Notes: generated by a model from the letters alone, not told the origin. 64,000 nt of DNA from Bacteroides sp. (GCA_014801985.1 JAAVDD010000034.1:55844-119843), one strand, 5' to 3'; shown: positions 1-8,048, counted from the stretch's first letter. Made by a program: numbers and translations.

Positions 1-669
1 ACGGCCGGCGACTTGGGTAAGGTGCTTTCCGGGTTCGAGGTTCTGAACCCCGAGCTGGTGATCTGCCATCTCGATGATTCGGCAAGTTTCACTATGGAGT
101 TTACGATTAACAAGGGTCGCGGCTGGGTTCCGGCTGATGAAAACCGCGAGCTTATCGCCGGTGGTCCGGTGGATGAGATTGCAATCGACTCTATCTACAC
201 TCCCATCAAGAATGTGAAATACTCAGTAGAGAATTATCGTGTGGAGCAGAAGACCGACTACGAGAAACTTGTGATGGAGGTGACCACCGACGGTTCTATT
301 CATCCCAAGGAGGCTCTTAAGGAGGCTTCTAAGATTCTGATCCAGCATTTCATGATGTTCAGCGACGAGAAGATCTCTCTCGAGGCTCCCCAGGAGGACA
401 CTCCCGAGGAATTTGATGAAGAAGTGCTCCACATGCGTCAGCTCCTCAAGAGCAAACTTGTGGACATGGATCTGTCAGTACGCGCGTTGAACTGTCTGAA
501 GAGTGCTGAAGTGGAGACACTGGGCGAGCTTGTGGTATTCAACAAAAATGATTTGTTGAAATTCCGTAACTTCGGTAAGAAGTCGCTCAGCGAGCTTGAC
601 GACCTGCTCGAAAAGCTTAACCTTTCCTTTGGAATGGATATTTCGAAATACAAATTAGATAAAGACTAA
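1..669 (+). CDS. rpoA: DNA-directed RNA polymerase subunit alpha (3' part; 5' end outside window)
   Basis: Alpha subunit of RNA polymerase: its N-terminal domain nucleates core assembly and its C-terminal domain contacts UP elements and activators. The reading frame is open from base 1, so the gene is cut by the window edge; the TTG at 13 is internal and not a start. About 222 residues remain: the end of the N-terminal dimerisation domain, an acidic linker (EEFDEEV), then a complete alpha-CTD with [20 protein letters not shown] and the helix-hairpin-helix part [16 protein letters not shown]. It is followed 8 bp later by rplQ, the usual bacterial order at the end of the alpha operon. Family assignment is certain. 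Confidence 0.97.
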   Translation, partial: TAGDLGKVLSGFEVLNPELVICHLDDSASFTMEFTINKGRGWVPADENRELIAGGPVDEIAIDSIYTPIKNVKYSVENYRVEQKTDYEKLVMEVTTDGSIHPKEALKEASKILIQHFMMFSDEKISLEAPQEDTPEEFDEEVLHMRQLLKSKLVDMDLSVRALNCLKSAEVETLGELVVFNKNDLLKFRNFGKKSLSELDDLLEKLNLSFGMDISKYKLDKD

Positions 670-677
670 ATCGCATA

Positions 678-1175
678 ATGAGACATAATAAGAAATTCAA
701 CCACCTCAGCCGTAAGAAGGGACACCGCGACGCCCTTCTTAAGAACCTCTGCATTGCTCTTATCGAGCACAAGAGAATATTCACGACTGTGGCAAAGGCC
801 AAGGCACTCCGCGTTTATGCAGAGCCCCTCATCACAAGATCCAAAAAGGATGATATGGCCAACCGTCGTCTCGTTTTCAGCTATCTTCAGAACAAAGAGG
901 CTGTGAAAGAGTTGTTCGGTGTTATCTCTGATAAGGTCGCTGACCGTCCCGGCGGTTATCTCCGTATCCTCAAGACCGGCAATCGTCTTGGTGACAACGC
1001 CGAAATGGCGATGATCGAGTTCGTTGACTTCAACGAGAACATGCTTGAGGCTAAGGGCGAGAAGAAAGCTAAATCCACTCGTCGTTCACGTTCAAAGAAG
1101 GCTGCCCCCGCAGCTGAGGCTGCTCCTGCTGCAGAGGCTCCCGCTACTGAAGCTCCTGCAGAGAACGCAGAGTAA
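678..1175 (+). CDS. rplQ: 50S ribosomal protein L17 with Ala/Pro/Glu tail
   Basis: Large-subunit ribosomal protein L17. The N-terminus [20 protein letters not shown], the central ITRSKKDD and the end of the core (MAMIEFVDF) are canonical. The protein is 165 aa while many bacterial L17 proteins are about 115-130 aa. The surplus is a low-complexity tail: a basic stretch ([15 protein letters not shown]) followed by repeated [16 protein letters not shown] units. Such tails are known on Bacteroidetes L17 and are probably disordered. The ATG at 678 lies 8 bp after the rpoA stop, so both are cotranscribed. A GC-rich hairpin follows before the tRNA. Confidence 0.97.
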   Translation: MRHNKKFNHLSRKKGHRDALLKNLCIALIEHKRIFTTVAKAKALRVYAEPLITRSKKDDMANRRLVFSYLQNKEAVKELFGVISDKVADRPGGYLRILKTGNRLGDNAEMAMIEFVDFNENMLEAKGEKKAKSTRRSRSKKAAPAAEAAPAAEAPATEAPAENAE

Positions 1176-1205
1176 TTCAGATAGTGAACTGCCGTATATA
1201 GTAAA

Positions 1206-1235
1206 CAGCCGGTGGCTCCACCGGGGCACCGGCTG
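1206..1235 (+). terminator. GC-rich hairpin after rplQ
   Basis: CAGCCGGTG (1206-1214) pairs perfectly with CACCGGCTG (1227-1235) around a 12-nt loop. There is no good T-run, because the tRNA gene starts only 5 bp later. It may be a weak terminator or processing hairpin between the alpha operon and the tRNA. Confidence 0.5.
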
Positions 1236-1239
1236 ATTT

Positions 1240-1314
1240 GTCTCCATAGTTCAATGGATAGAATATCGGATTCCGGTTCCGACGATTAGGGTTCGACTCC
1301 CTATGGAGATACCA
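1240..1314 (+). tRNA. tRNA-Arg (anticodon CCG), CCA encoded
   Basis: A full cloverleaf can be drawn. The acceptor stem is GTCTCCA/TGGAGAT (1240-1246 with 1304-1310, outer pair G-U). The D stem is GTTC/GAAT (1249-1252 with 1261-1264). The anticodon stem is TCGGA/TCCGA (1266-1270 with 1278-1282) around the loop TTCCGGT, placing CCG at 1273-1275. The T stem is TAGGG/CCCTA (1287-1291 with 1299-1303) around TTCGACT. The discriminator is A1311, and CCA is genomically encoded at 1312-1314. Anticodon CCG reads CGG (Arg). Confidence 0.95.
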
Positions 1315-1325
1315 TTCAAAAAAGT

Positions 1326-1358
1326 CAATACATAGATTCACAATGTATTGGCTTTCTT
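1326..1358 (+). terminator. Rho-independent terminator after tRNA-Arg
   Basis: CAATACAT (1326-1333) pairs with ATGTATTG (1343-1350), followed by a pyrimidine/T-rich run (GCTTTCTTTT). It lies directly downstream of the tRNA and upstream of ung. Confidence 0.7.
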
Positions 1359-1372
1359 TTCGTTTATAAGAT

Positions 1373-2041
1373 ATGGACATCAGAATTGAGGAGGGTTGGA
1401 AAGAAGCCCTGAAACAAGAATTTGATAAGGAGTATTTTCGAAAGCTTACAGAGATAGTGCGACGTGAGTATTCCACTCCCGGCCTTCGTATCTATCCGCC
1501 GGCACGACAGATTTTCGCTGCCTTCGATGAATGCCCATTCGATAAGGTGAAAGTGGTCATTATCGGTCAGGATCCTTACCATGGTCCCGGTCAGGCGCAT
1601 GGATTATGCTTCTCTGTAAATCCGGGTGTGCAAGTCCCCCCCTCCCTTCGAAATATCTTTAAAGAGATTAATGCAGATACCGGGGCTCCTATTCCGGCTG
1701 ACGGTAATCTTTTAAGATGGGCACATCAGGGGGTGCTTCTATTGAACTCTGCTCTTACCGTAAGGGAACATCAGCCAAAATCCCATTCCGGAATCGGATG
1801 GGAACAATTCACTGACGCTGCCGTCAGGGCTGTTAACGATAATCTTGAGAATGTAGTTTTTCTACTCTGGGGATCTGATGCAATCCGTCGAGGTGCCGGA
1901 ATTGATCGATCTAAACATCTTGTGCTTGAGTCGGTGCATCCTTCGCCTCTCTCTGCAAGTCGAGGTTTTTTCGGAAACCATCATTTTTCAAAAGCTAATG
2001 AATATTTGATTAGTAAAGGAAAGACACCTATAGAATGGTGA
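1373..2041 (+). CDS. ung: Uracil-DNA glycosylase (family 1)
   Basis: Removes uracil from DNA to start base excision repair. At 222 aa it matches the family's usual size. The water-activating motif GQDPYHG is at about residues 65-71, with the catalytic Asp at 67. The substrate pocket GLCFSVN follows. The minor-groove-intercalation motif HPSPLSASRGFFG begins at His189. The ATG at 1373 gives a normal N-terminus. The stop overlaps the next gene by 7 nt (2035-2041), so ung is first in a three-gene operon with the T9SS plug protein and DUF3109. No function links them directly; the coupling is probably only transcriptional/translational. Confidence 0.96.
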   Translation: MDIRIEEGWKEALKQEFDKEYFRKLTEIVRREYSTPGLRIYPPARQIFAAFDECPFDKVKVVIIGQDPYHGPGQAHGLCFSVNPGVQVPPSLRNIFKEINADTGAPIPADGNLLRWAHQGVLLLNSALTVREHQPKSHSGIGWEQFTDAAVRAVNDNLENVVFLLWGSDAIRRGAGIDRSKHLVLESVHPSPLSASRGFFGNHHFSKANEYLISKGKTPIEW

Positions 2042-3303
2042 ATCACTTTTTTAAAATATTGACAATATTATTTCTTCTCGTTCTCTCACCGGAATTAAGA
2101 GGGGAAGAGACACGATCCGGCATCTTTGACCATCGCTTCCGCACATTGAAGACCGAAGTCGTGGACCGGTTTATGTCTCCACCTGTGATAGAATTGGGAA
2201 AAGGGGAACGGATACAGATTAGCTTCGATGAGATTGGAGAAGATGTGAGTTATCTTTCTGCTCGTCTGGTTCATTGCAATGTCGACTGGAAGCCATCCTC
2301 CCTTGTGGAATCGGAATATCTCGATAGTTTCAATACAATAGATCTCGACGACTATGCCTATTCCACCAACACATTCATCCATTATGTCAATTACCAGTTT
2401 CAGATACCCTGTGAAGGTATGAATCCGGTGAAATCAGGCAACTATCTCCTGCAAATATATGACCGTGACGAACCGGATCGAGTGTTGTTACAGACAAGAT
2501 TTCGAATTGCAGAGCCGGAGCTTACGGTTTCGGCAAAGGTTACTTCTCGGACTGACCGAGGTGCCAACGATAGATATCAGCAGTTAGGTGTGGCGCTTGA
2601 TGGAATCGGACCCGAATTTGGGAATCCATATCAGGATATAAAGGTAGAGATAATGCAGAATGCAAGGGAGACCACATCTCGTCTTTTGCTGACACCATTG
2701 AGAGTGGAAGGGGAAAGAGTTGTCTATGAGCATAGACCTGAATTGATCTTTCCGGCTTCAAATGAATATAGACGTTTTGAATCGACCAGTACTCGCTTTC
2801 CCGGAATGAGGGTGGATTCAACTCGATATGTAGAGCCGCTTTATCATACTTGGCTAACAACAGACTATCCTCGTGCAGACAGCAATTATGAATATGACAG
2901 CACCCAACATGGACGTTTCATGGTGAAGGAATACAATGCCACTGATTCAAGTATAGGAGCTGATTATATAACTGTCCATTTCTTTCTCGATACCCCTGAA
3001 TATATAGGTAAAGAGGTTTATGTAGATGGTGAATTCACGATGGGATTATTCTCCGAATCGAACCGGATGAGATATAACGGGGCAAAAGGGGGGTATGAAC
3101 TCGAAATTCCTCTGAAACAAGGAGCATATAATTATCAATATGTAGTCCGTAATAATGGAGAGAAGTCTGTGGAATCGACCTCACTCATAGAGGGCGACAA
3201 ATATGAGACAGAAAACGAATACAATATATATGTGTATCTGCGTAAACCGGGCGAGCGATATGACCGACTGATAGGATACGCTACAATAAATTCCAATGAG
3301 TAA
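2035..3303 (+). CDS. Type IX secretion system plug protein (DUF5103 family)
   Basis: 422 aa with an N-terminal signal peptide (ILTILFLLVLSPELRG, cleavage near residue 23) and a beta-rich body. It resembles the Bacteroidetes DUF5103 family, named plug after the periplasmic protein that closes the SprA translocon in Flavobacterium. Visible family features are the early IELGKGERIQISFDEI strand, the DYAYSTNTFIHYVNYQF segment and a C-terminal region rich in Tyr and Asn. The gene overlaps ung by 7 nt and precedes DUF3109 by 3 nt. Presence of a T9SS plug fits the many T9SS sorting domains elsewhere in the window. The assignment rests on recalled family appearance, not a search. Confidence 0.78.
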   Translation: MVNHFFKILTILFLLVLSPELRGEETRSGIFDHRFRTLKTEVVDRFMSPPVIELGKGERIQISFDEIGEDVSYLSARLVHCNVDWKPSSLVESEYLDSFNTIDLDDYAYSTNTFIHYVNYQFQIPCEGMNPVKSGNYLLQIYDRDEPDRVLLQTRFRIAEPELTVSAKVTSRTDRGANDRYQQLGVALDGIGPEFGNPYQDIKVEIMQNARETTSRLLLTPLRVEGERVVYEHRPELIFPASNEYRRFESTSTRFPGMRVDSTRYVEPLYHTWLTTDYPRADSNYEYDSTQHGRFMVKEYNATDSSIGADYITVHFFLDTPEYIGKEVYVDGEFTMGLFSESNRMRYNGAKGGYELEIPLKQGAYNYQYVVRNNGEKSVESTSLIEGDKYETENEYNIYVYLRKPGERYDRLIGYATINSNE

Positions 3304-3306
3304 GAT

Positions 3307-3891
3307 ATGTTGCAGATAGATGATAAACTGGTTACACTCGACCTTGTAGAGAAATATTTCCATTGCGATCTTGACAGCTGTCTGGGTGCATGCTGCATAG
3401 AGGGTGATGCCGGGGCGCCGCTGACAGAGGAGGAATATGAGAAGCTTTGCGAGCTTCTTCCCGAAGTCTATCCGCTGCTGACACCGGCAGCGCAGAGAGT
3501 TATAGAGGAGCAAGGCCCCGGTTACTATGATGAAGAGGGCGACCTTGTAACCTCCATTGTCGACGGACGCGATTGTGTTTTCACCACATATGCTCCCGGC
3601 GGCCTCTGCCTGTGTGCGTTGGAGAAAGCTCACCGGGAAGGAAAGATACCCTTCTTCAAGCCGGAATCGTGCCATCTCTATCCTGTAAGGCTTAAAGAAT
3701 ACTCAGGGTTCACAGCCGTGAACATGCATCATTGGAAAATATGTAAATGTGCTGAAATTTTAGGACGCAAGAAGAAAATAAGAGCCTACGAATTTTTGAA
3801 AGAACCTCTGATAAAAAAATTTGGAAAGGAATGGTATGACGAGCTTGACAAAACAGCCAAGGAATGGCTTCGTCAGCAGAAAAAAGTATAA
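3307..3891 (+). CDS. DUF3109 family Cys-rich protein
   Basis: 194 aa, no signal peptide, probably cytoplasmic. It is cysteine-rich: CDLDSCLGACC near the N-terminus, DGRDCVFTT, GGLCLCALEKAH, PESCHLYPVR and WKICKCAEILG. This is typical of DUF3109, which is related to proteins with putative Fe/Zn-chelating cysteine clusters. The biochemical role is unknown. It is the last gene of the ung operon (3-bp gap) and converges on the GSCFA gene, with a bidirectional hairpin terminator between them. Family call is fairly secure from the HCDLDSCLGACCIEGDAGAP signature; function is not. Confidence 0.85.
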   Translation: MLQIDDKLVTLDLVEKYFHCDLDSCLGACCIEGDAGAPLTEEEYEKLCELLPEVYPLLTPAAQRVIEEQGPGYYDEEGDLVTSIVDGRDCVFTTYAPGGLCLCALEKAHREGKIPFFKPESCHLYPVRLKEYSGFTAVNMHHWKICKCAEILGRKKKIRAYEFLKEPLIKKFGKEWYDELDKTAKEWLRQQKKV

Positions 3892-3998
3892 AATAATGCT
3901 CTTATAAAATATTGATTATAAGTAAATTGAATATTTTTAACATAAATTTTTCATAAAATGTTAGGTCAATTCAGAAAAAAGTATTAATTTTGCGTATT

Positions 3999-4079
3999 GA
4001 TACTATGATCCTAACATGTAAGAATTTATTTAGTTAAGCCAAACAAAAGCGCGGTGATTGTGAAATTACCGCGCTTTTT
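3999..4079 (+). ncRNA. Candidate small RNA (about 80 nt)
   Basis: In the 203-bp space between two convergent genes, a good -7 element TAATTTTG (3985-3992) points rightward although no plus-strand gene follows. About 7 bp downstream would begin an 80-nt transcript ending exactly at the strong hairpin at 4045-4079. No clear -33 TTTG is present and no conserved RNA family was recognised. The T-rich -7 match could be chance in AT-rich DNA. Confidence 0.3.
4045..4079. terminator. Bidirectional terminator between DUF3109 and GSCFA genes
   Basis: Perfect 11-bp stem: AAAAGCGCGGT (4045-4055) with ACCGCGCTTTT (4068-4078). The A/T flanks provide T-runs on both strands, serving convergent genes. Confidence 0.85.
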
Positions 4080-4094
4080 ATCTTAATATATGTT

Positions 4095-5078
4095 TTATTC
4101 ATCTATATGCAACATCGTGGGATGGGCGGAAATAAATGCATTATAATAATCGATAGCTTTTGATTCTTCAAGAGATGCGATATATTCCGCCAATTGACTG
4201 TTGCCATGTATTATAGGTCGGTGGCTTAGGCGTTTGGTCACCTTCTCTCCTTCAGCTAATAGTTTGCGCGATTCCTCTGACAGAAAAGTTTCCTGAAATT
4301 TATTCCAGATATAATCTACGGCAGAATCGGAAGGGTGGACCAAGTCGGAAGTATAGAAACGGTAATCACGCAGATCATCGTTCATTATTTCAAATGATGG
4401 AAAATAATCCGCCTGTGGGTTTGCAGAACATATCTCCTCACATGCCAGCTGGAGAATGGCTTTGGAGCGGCTGTTGCCTTCGAAGCCATCTTTTAGATGG
4501 CGCACAGGACTCACAGTGAATATAATCTTTAGATTCGGAAATTGCTTGGCGATCAGCTTCAATAAGGTGTTCCATTCCTCAGTTATCTCTTTTACGGTGA
4601 GGCGACGGCGTATAAAAGTATCGCTTGGAAATTTATGGCAATTGGAGACTATATACCCAGGATGTTCCCGAAGTTCATATACCCATGCAGTGCCGAAGGT
4701 CACAATTAGCGTACGGGCCTCGAAAAGTCGATTGTGAAGTCGTATAAAACCGTGAAAAATCCGGTTCGTTGTATCATGGAGATCGTATGTGGTGGCGCCG
4801 GAATCTGTAAGCCAGGACACCCATAGGCTGCCATTCCTGACGGTCGATTCTCTGATGCAATCTAAGACATTGTTACAATTAATGGCTATACGCAAGGTAT
4901 TAGCAATAGATGCCGGATTGTAGAGAGTTCCCGTAATATTAGGGAAAGCCCTCCATCGGCAGAATCTCATGCGATTGCCTATGTAGTCGGTGAAGCATGA
5001 CCCTATAAGCACCGCCGGCTCCTCAGGATTCAGCAGTTTGGGGGATTTATGCGCGTCATATTCAGTTCTGAATTTCAT
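4095..5078 (-). CDS. GSCFA domain protein
   Basis: The name-giving motif appears as IGSCFTDYIGNRM near the N-terminus, in a protein that otherwise looks like an SGNH/GDSL-type hydrolase fold (GTAWVYEL block; later SDLVHPSDSAVDYIW with a DxxH-like catalytic pair). About 327 aa, no signal peptide. Family members are common in Bacteroidetes and proteobacteria; substrate unknown. An upstream ATG at 5108 would add ten residues (MHKNIDNIGK). The start at 5078 (MKFRTEY) is preferred because family members usually begin there. A candidate minus-strand -7 box TAAATTTG lies at 5189-5182. Confidence 0.85.
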   Translation of the reverse strand: MKFRTEYDAHKSPKLLNPEEPAVLIGSCFTDYIGNRMRFCRWRAFPNITGTLYNPASIANTLRIAINCNNVLDCIRESTVRNGSLWVSWLTDSGATTYDLHDTTNRIFHGFIRLHNRLFEARTLIVTFGTAWVYELREHPGYIVSNCHKFPSDTFIRRRLTVKEITEEWNTLLKLIAKQFPNLKIIFTVSPVRHLKDGFEGNSRSKAILQLACEEICSANPQADYFPSFEIMNDDLRDYRFYTSDLVHPSDSAVDYIWNKFQETFLSEESRKLLAEGEKVTKRLSHRPIIHGNSQLAEYIASLEESKAIDYYNAFISAHPTMLHIDE

Positions 5079-5363
5079 CTTGCCAATATTATCTATATTC
5101 TTGTGCACAATGTGGTGGTAAAATCAATCAAGGAACTGAGGACATTTTGGCCTATGATTTATGATGTTTTCCATCCGATTGCAAATTTAAATAAAATTCC
5201 CGATATTGAAATCATCTGTCGGCCTTATTCCTCTTTCTGGGAAGTTATTTCAAAATTGATATGATCAAACTTTACCTGTGCACATAATGTTATTACTGCA
5301 TAAAGTGAAGACTATGAGTAACATTCAGAAAACGATTCACTATAATCATAAAAATTTAGAAAT

Positions 5364-5561
5364 ATGAATGTTGAGGATTTTAGAGATTATTGCCTCTCCC
5401 TGGCTCAGGCTGAGGAGAATATGCCGTGGACTGAACCGCAATATCAAATCCATATATACATGTCGAAATGCACGAAGGTGCGTTTCAGCACGTGGCAAAA
5501 GCATCCGCGCCTTCAACACACCTTCGGATTGCTTGTTAAATTGGTGACTCCGATTATGTAG
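5364..5561 (+). pseudogene. Chimeric remnant: YjbR/MmcQ-like N-terminus joined to cls 3' end
   Basis: The first ~28 residues (MNVEDFRDYCLSLAQAEENM) look like the start of a MmcQ/YjbR (DUF419) DNA-binding protein, normally about 115-120 aa. The rest (KCTKVRFSTWQKHPRLQHTF) is not that family: it matches the last 35 residues of the intact cardiolipin synthase 2 kb downstream (KCTKVRFSTWHKRPRLQRTF). DNA similarity runs from about 5465 to 5579 and continues past both stop codons into CATGATTCTAAAGCA. The ORF is therefore the fusion scar of a deletion inside a duplicated segment, most likely non-functional. Confidence 0.75.
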
Positions 5562-5573
5562 CCAATCATGATT

Positions 5574-6053
5574 CTAAAGCATTTGATTGAATGAGTATAT
5601 CCGGGTAAATGTTATGCTTTTTGCATTCTTATTATATATCTTTACCGGAAACTGCTTGGAAAGTAAAGTTTTTTCCAATGAAGCAATTTCTTCGGAAGTC
5701 AGAAAGCAGTTCTTCCCCGGAAAGATAAAATTGATATTCTCAATTTTTCCTCTCTGATCGCAGGCAAAGGACAGTATGATTCTGTTGTTCTTTAATTCTT
5801 GAATCCGTTTTGTTCCCAAAACATTTTTAAATGAATTAGGAATAATGGAATCATTGTCAATATCGAAATCTTCCCCCATACTATATTGATGTTGGATCAA
5901 GGCTTTCTGTTTGTTGTACACAACACCTTTGTCATAATTAAATACATAGGTTGACTTGTTCACTTCCTTGTTCACAATTTGTGCTTGGGCAACCAGTGAA
6001 GGAGCGATGAATAGAAGTATCAATAGTAATGATTTAAAGATTGAATGGCTCAT
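5574..6053 (-). CDS. Small secreted protein, TonB-C-like C-terminal half (hypothetical)
   Basis: 159 aa with a clear Sec signal peptide (IFKSLLLILLFIAPSLVAQA, cleavage near residue 25). The C-terminal half (RIILSFACDQRGKIENINFI... then SLEKTLLSKQFPVKIY) resembles the strand-turn-helix-strand pattern of TonB C-terminal/energy-transducer domains, but this is a weak visual resemblance. No lipobox. It is transcribed towards the YjbR/cls remnant, with only 12 bp between stops. A partial second copy of its 5' end lies at 7645-7773 downstream of cls, so the gene was duplicated together with cls. Function unknown. Confidence 0.65.
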   Translation of the reverse strand: MSHSIFKSLLLILLFIAPSLVAQAQIVNKEVNKSTYVFNYDKGVVYNKQKALIQHQYSMGEDFDIDNDSIIPNSFKNVLGTKRIQELKNNRIILSFACDQRGKIENINFIFPGKNCFLTSEEIASLEKTLLSKQFPVKIYNKNAKSITFTRIYSFNQML

Positions 6054-6193
6054 TTCAGTAACTGGAATTTAATTGAAGAGTATCAAACAAATCCTTTTTT
6101 AAGAAAGTCTTCCTAATTTAAACAAAATAGTAGAAATAAAAATTCTTGCAAGTTACCGATTATTTCATTAAATTAGCGGAATAAAAGAGAGAT

Positions 6194-7648
6194 ATGTCTA
6201 CAACGGCGGCACTATTATGGATTAGCTTCAATGAGTGGGTCACACTAATTATACTGATAGCCTATAGCGTCACTATAATAAGTATGGTCGTGGTCGTTCT
6301 GTCGGAAAACAGAAACCCTATCCGTTCGATAGCATGGGTTCTTGCGTTGCTTTTTCTTCCTATTGTCGGATTGGTGTTTTATCTCTTTTTCGGCCGCAGC
6401 CTGAAAGGACAGCATATCATAAGCCGGCGGAACAAGCGCAAGCTCATGAACCGTTTTCATCTGCGCCCGGTGAATCTGGATGAAGAGCCCCTTTCCGCTG
6501 AGGAACGCACATTGGTGAAGTTGGCTCGTAATCTTTGCACCTCTATCTATACTGTCAACAATGAACTTAAAATCTTCACTATCGGTCGAGACAAATTCGA
6601 ATCCCTGAAGCATGATCTCCGTAACGCGAAGCGCAGTATATACCTTCAATATTATATCTTTTCCGATGATGCCTTAGGAAAGGAGATTTCAGATATTCTC
6701 ATAGAGAAGGCAAGAGAGGGGGTGGATGTTAAGGTTATCTATGACCATGTCGGCAGCTTCTCAGCCCGCAACCGGTTTTTCAAGCGTATGAGCGAGAACG
6801 GGGTGGAGACGCATCCCTTCTTCAAGGTAACCTTCCCTCAGCTTGCCAATCGCATCAACTGGCGCAACCACCGGAAGATAGTGGTGATAGATAGCGAGAT
6901 AGGATATATAGGCGGGATGAACATAGCCGACCGTTATGAAAAAGGTCCGGCGGACGGCACAGCATGGCGCGACACACATTTCCGTCTTCGCGGCGACATT
7001 GTGGATGCCCTTATATATTCTTTCCTTGTTGACTGGAATTTCCAGAAGCCAGATAAAAAGGTTGATTATCCGACGCCTCATGTCAATGACATACACAACC
7101 ATGTCGGTATGCAGCTTATCAGTTCGGGACCTATGAGCAGTTACAACAACATAGCCCTCTGTTTTCAGAAAGCTATTTCAGCGGCGACGAAGTCTATCTA
7201 TATTCAGACTCCATATTTTCTGCCTACCGACGGACTTCTTCATGCGCTTGAGGCAGCGGCCTTGGCCAATGTGGATGTCCGGATCATGATTCCTCGCCGA
7301 GGTGATTCCAAAATGCTTCAATACGCCTCATTCTCATACGTCACGCAATGTCTGAAGGCAGGAATCAAGATTTATCTTTACGAGCCAGGGATGCTTCATG
7401 CCAAATCTATGATTGTGGATGATACGTTGGTTACTGCCGGATCCACCAATTTTGATTTCCGCAGCTTCGAGAATAATTTTGAGGCCAATCTTCTTATCTA
7501 TGACCGCGCCACCAACCGGGCTATGCGCGATATATTCTTTGAGGACTTGGCAAAATGCACGAAGGTGCGTTTCAGCACATGGCATAAGCGTCCGCGCCTA
7601 CAGCGCACCTTTGAATCTATCGTTAGATTAGTTGCTCCTATTCTTTAG
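6194..7648 (+). CDS. cls: Cardiolipin synthase (phospholipase D family)
   Basis: Joins two phosphatidylglycerol molecules into cardiolipin at the inner membrane. 484 aa, the normal length. Two N-terminal membrane spans (WVTLIILIAYSVTIISMVVV; IAWVLALLFLPIVGLVFYLF) precede two PLD HKD motifs: NHRKIVVID with H226/K228/D233, followed by GYIGGMNIADRY, and MLHAKSMIVDD with H402/K404/D409, followed by TAGSTNFDFRS. The C-terminus ending in RLVAPIL is the family's own. A 3' fragment of a second copy of this gene is fused to a YjbR-like start at 5364-5561. The ATG follows an A/T-rich leader. Confidence 0.95.
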   Translation: MSTTAALLWISFNEWVTLIILIAYSVTIISMVVVVLSENRNPIRSIAWVLALLFLPIVGLVFYLFFGRSLKGQHIISRRNKRKLMNRFHLRPVNLDEEPLSAEERTLVKLARNLCTSIYTVNNELKIFTIGRDKFESLKHDLRNAKRSIYLQYYIFSDDALGKEISDILIEKAREGVDVKVIYDHVGSFSARNRFFKRMSENGVETHPFFKVTFPQLANRINWRNHRKIVVIDSEIGYIGGMNIADRYEKGPADGTAWRDTHFRLRGDIVDALIYSFLVDWNFQKPDKKVDYPTPHVNDIHNHVGMQLISSGPMSSYNNIALCFQKAISAATKSIYIQTPYFLPTDGLLHALEAAALANVDVRIMIPRRGDSKMLQYASFSYVTQCLKAGIKIYLYEPGMLHAKSMIVDDTLVTAGSTNFDFRSFENNFEANLLIYDRATNRAMRDIFFEDLAKCTKVRFSTWHKRPRLQRTFESIVRLVAPIL

Positions 7649-7773
7649 CAATTCATGATTCTAAAGCAACCATCTAAAAGTCCACTTCCATTCACAACCT
7701 GCGCCTGAGCAGCAAGTAAGGGAGTGATAAGAAGAAGTATCAAGAATGCTGATTTAAAGATGGATTGATTCAT
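7645..7773 (-). pseudogene. Relic of a paralogue of the 5574-6053 gene (signal peptide only)
   Basis: On the minus strand, ATG at 7773 opens a 42-codon frame: MNQSIFKSAFLILLLITPLL, then AAQAQVVNGSG and a short unrelated tail ending beside the cls stop. The first ~27 residues match the signal peptide of the 5574-6053 protein (MSHSIFKSLLLILLFIAPSL...AQAQIVN). The body of the gene is missing, and CATGATTCTAAAGCA, which flanks the other copy, is next to the break. Together with the remnant at 5364-5561 it shows that cls plus this gene was tandemly duplicated and each copy then lost one partner. Confidence 0.8.
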
Positions 7774-7832
7774 TTTATTTAATTTATCCAGTTTATAGGT
7801 GTAGTTTATATAACGTCTTAAGAGAAATTAAA

Positions 7833-7846
7833 ATTGAGAAACCATA
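7833..7846 (+). repeat. 14-bp direct repeat, left copy (right copy 8482-8495)
   Basis: ATTGAGAAACCATA occurs exactly at 7833-7846 and again at 8482-8495. The copies bracket the 33-bp repeat array, the ATPase stump and the leader of the Crp/Fnr gene. No transposase or integrase lies between them, so origin as a target duplication or recombination scar is only a possibility. Confidence 0.6.
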
Positions 7847-7850
7847 TTTA

Positions 7851-8048
7851 TTGGCAAAAGGGATTGAAAAGTGTATGTTTTGCTTGGCAAAAGGGATTGA
7901 AAAGTGTATATTTTGCTTGCTAAAAGGGATTGAAAAGTGTATGTTTTGTTTGCTAAAAGGGATTGAAAAGTGTATGTTTTGTTTGGCAAAAGGGATTGAA
8001 AAGTGTATATTTTACTTGCTAAAAAGGATTGAAAAGTGTATATTTGCA
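7851..8048 (+). repeat. Six tandem 33-bp promoter-like repeats
   Basis: Six contiguous units start at 7851, 7884, 7917, 7950, 7983 and 8016. Consensus is TTGsyAAAAGGGATTGAAAA followed by GTGTATrTTTTGy. Units 1-5 carry TATGTTTT/TATATTTT, one T too many for the Bacteroidetes -7 box; unit 6 alone has exact TATATTTG. Each unit begins with TTG, a -33-like element, at the right distance. 33 bp is about three helical turns, so bound proteins would sit on one face. Because 33 is divisible by three both strands appear as open frames of 11-residue repeats (AKGIEKCMFCL), which are not taken to be genes. There are no spacers, so it is not CRISPR. Confidence 0.9.
8016..8046 (+). promoter_or_regulatory. 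Promoter in the last repeat unit, driving the ATPase stump
   Basis: TTG (8016-8018), 20 bp, then TATATTTG (8039-8046), a consensus Bacteroidetes primary-sigma promoter. Predicted transcription start near 8053 leaves a ~23-nt leader before the ATG at 8076. Confidence 0.65.

Noticed and set aside
5049-5264. 71-codon plus-strand frame after the GSCFA start
   Set aside because: Overlaps the GSCFA 5' end in antisense and a candidate minus-strand promoter; no recognisable product.
7851-8048. CRISPR array
   Set aside because: Units are contiguous with no spacers and no cas genes are present.
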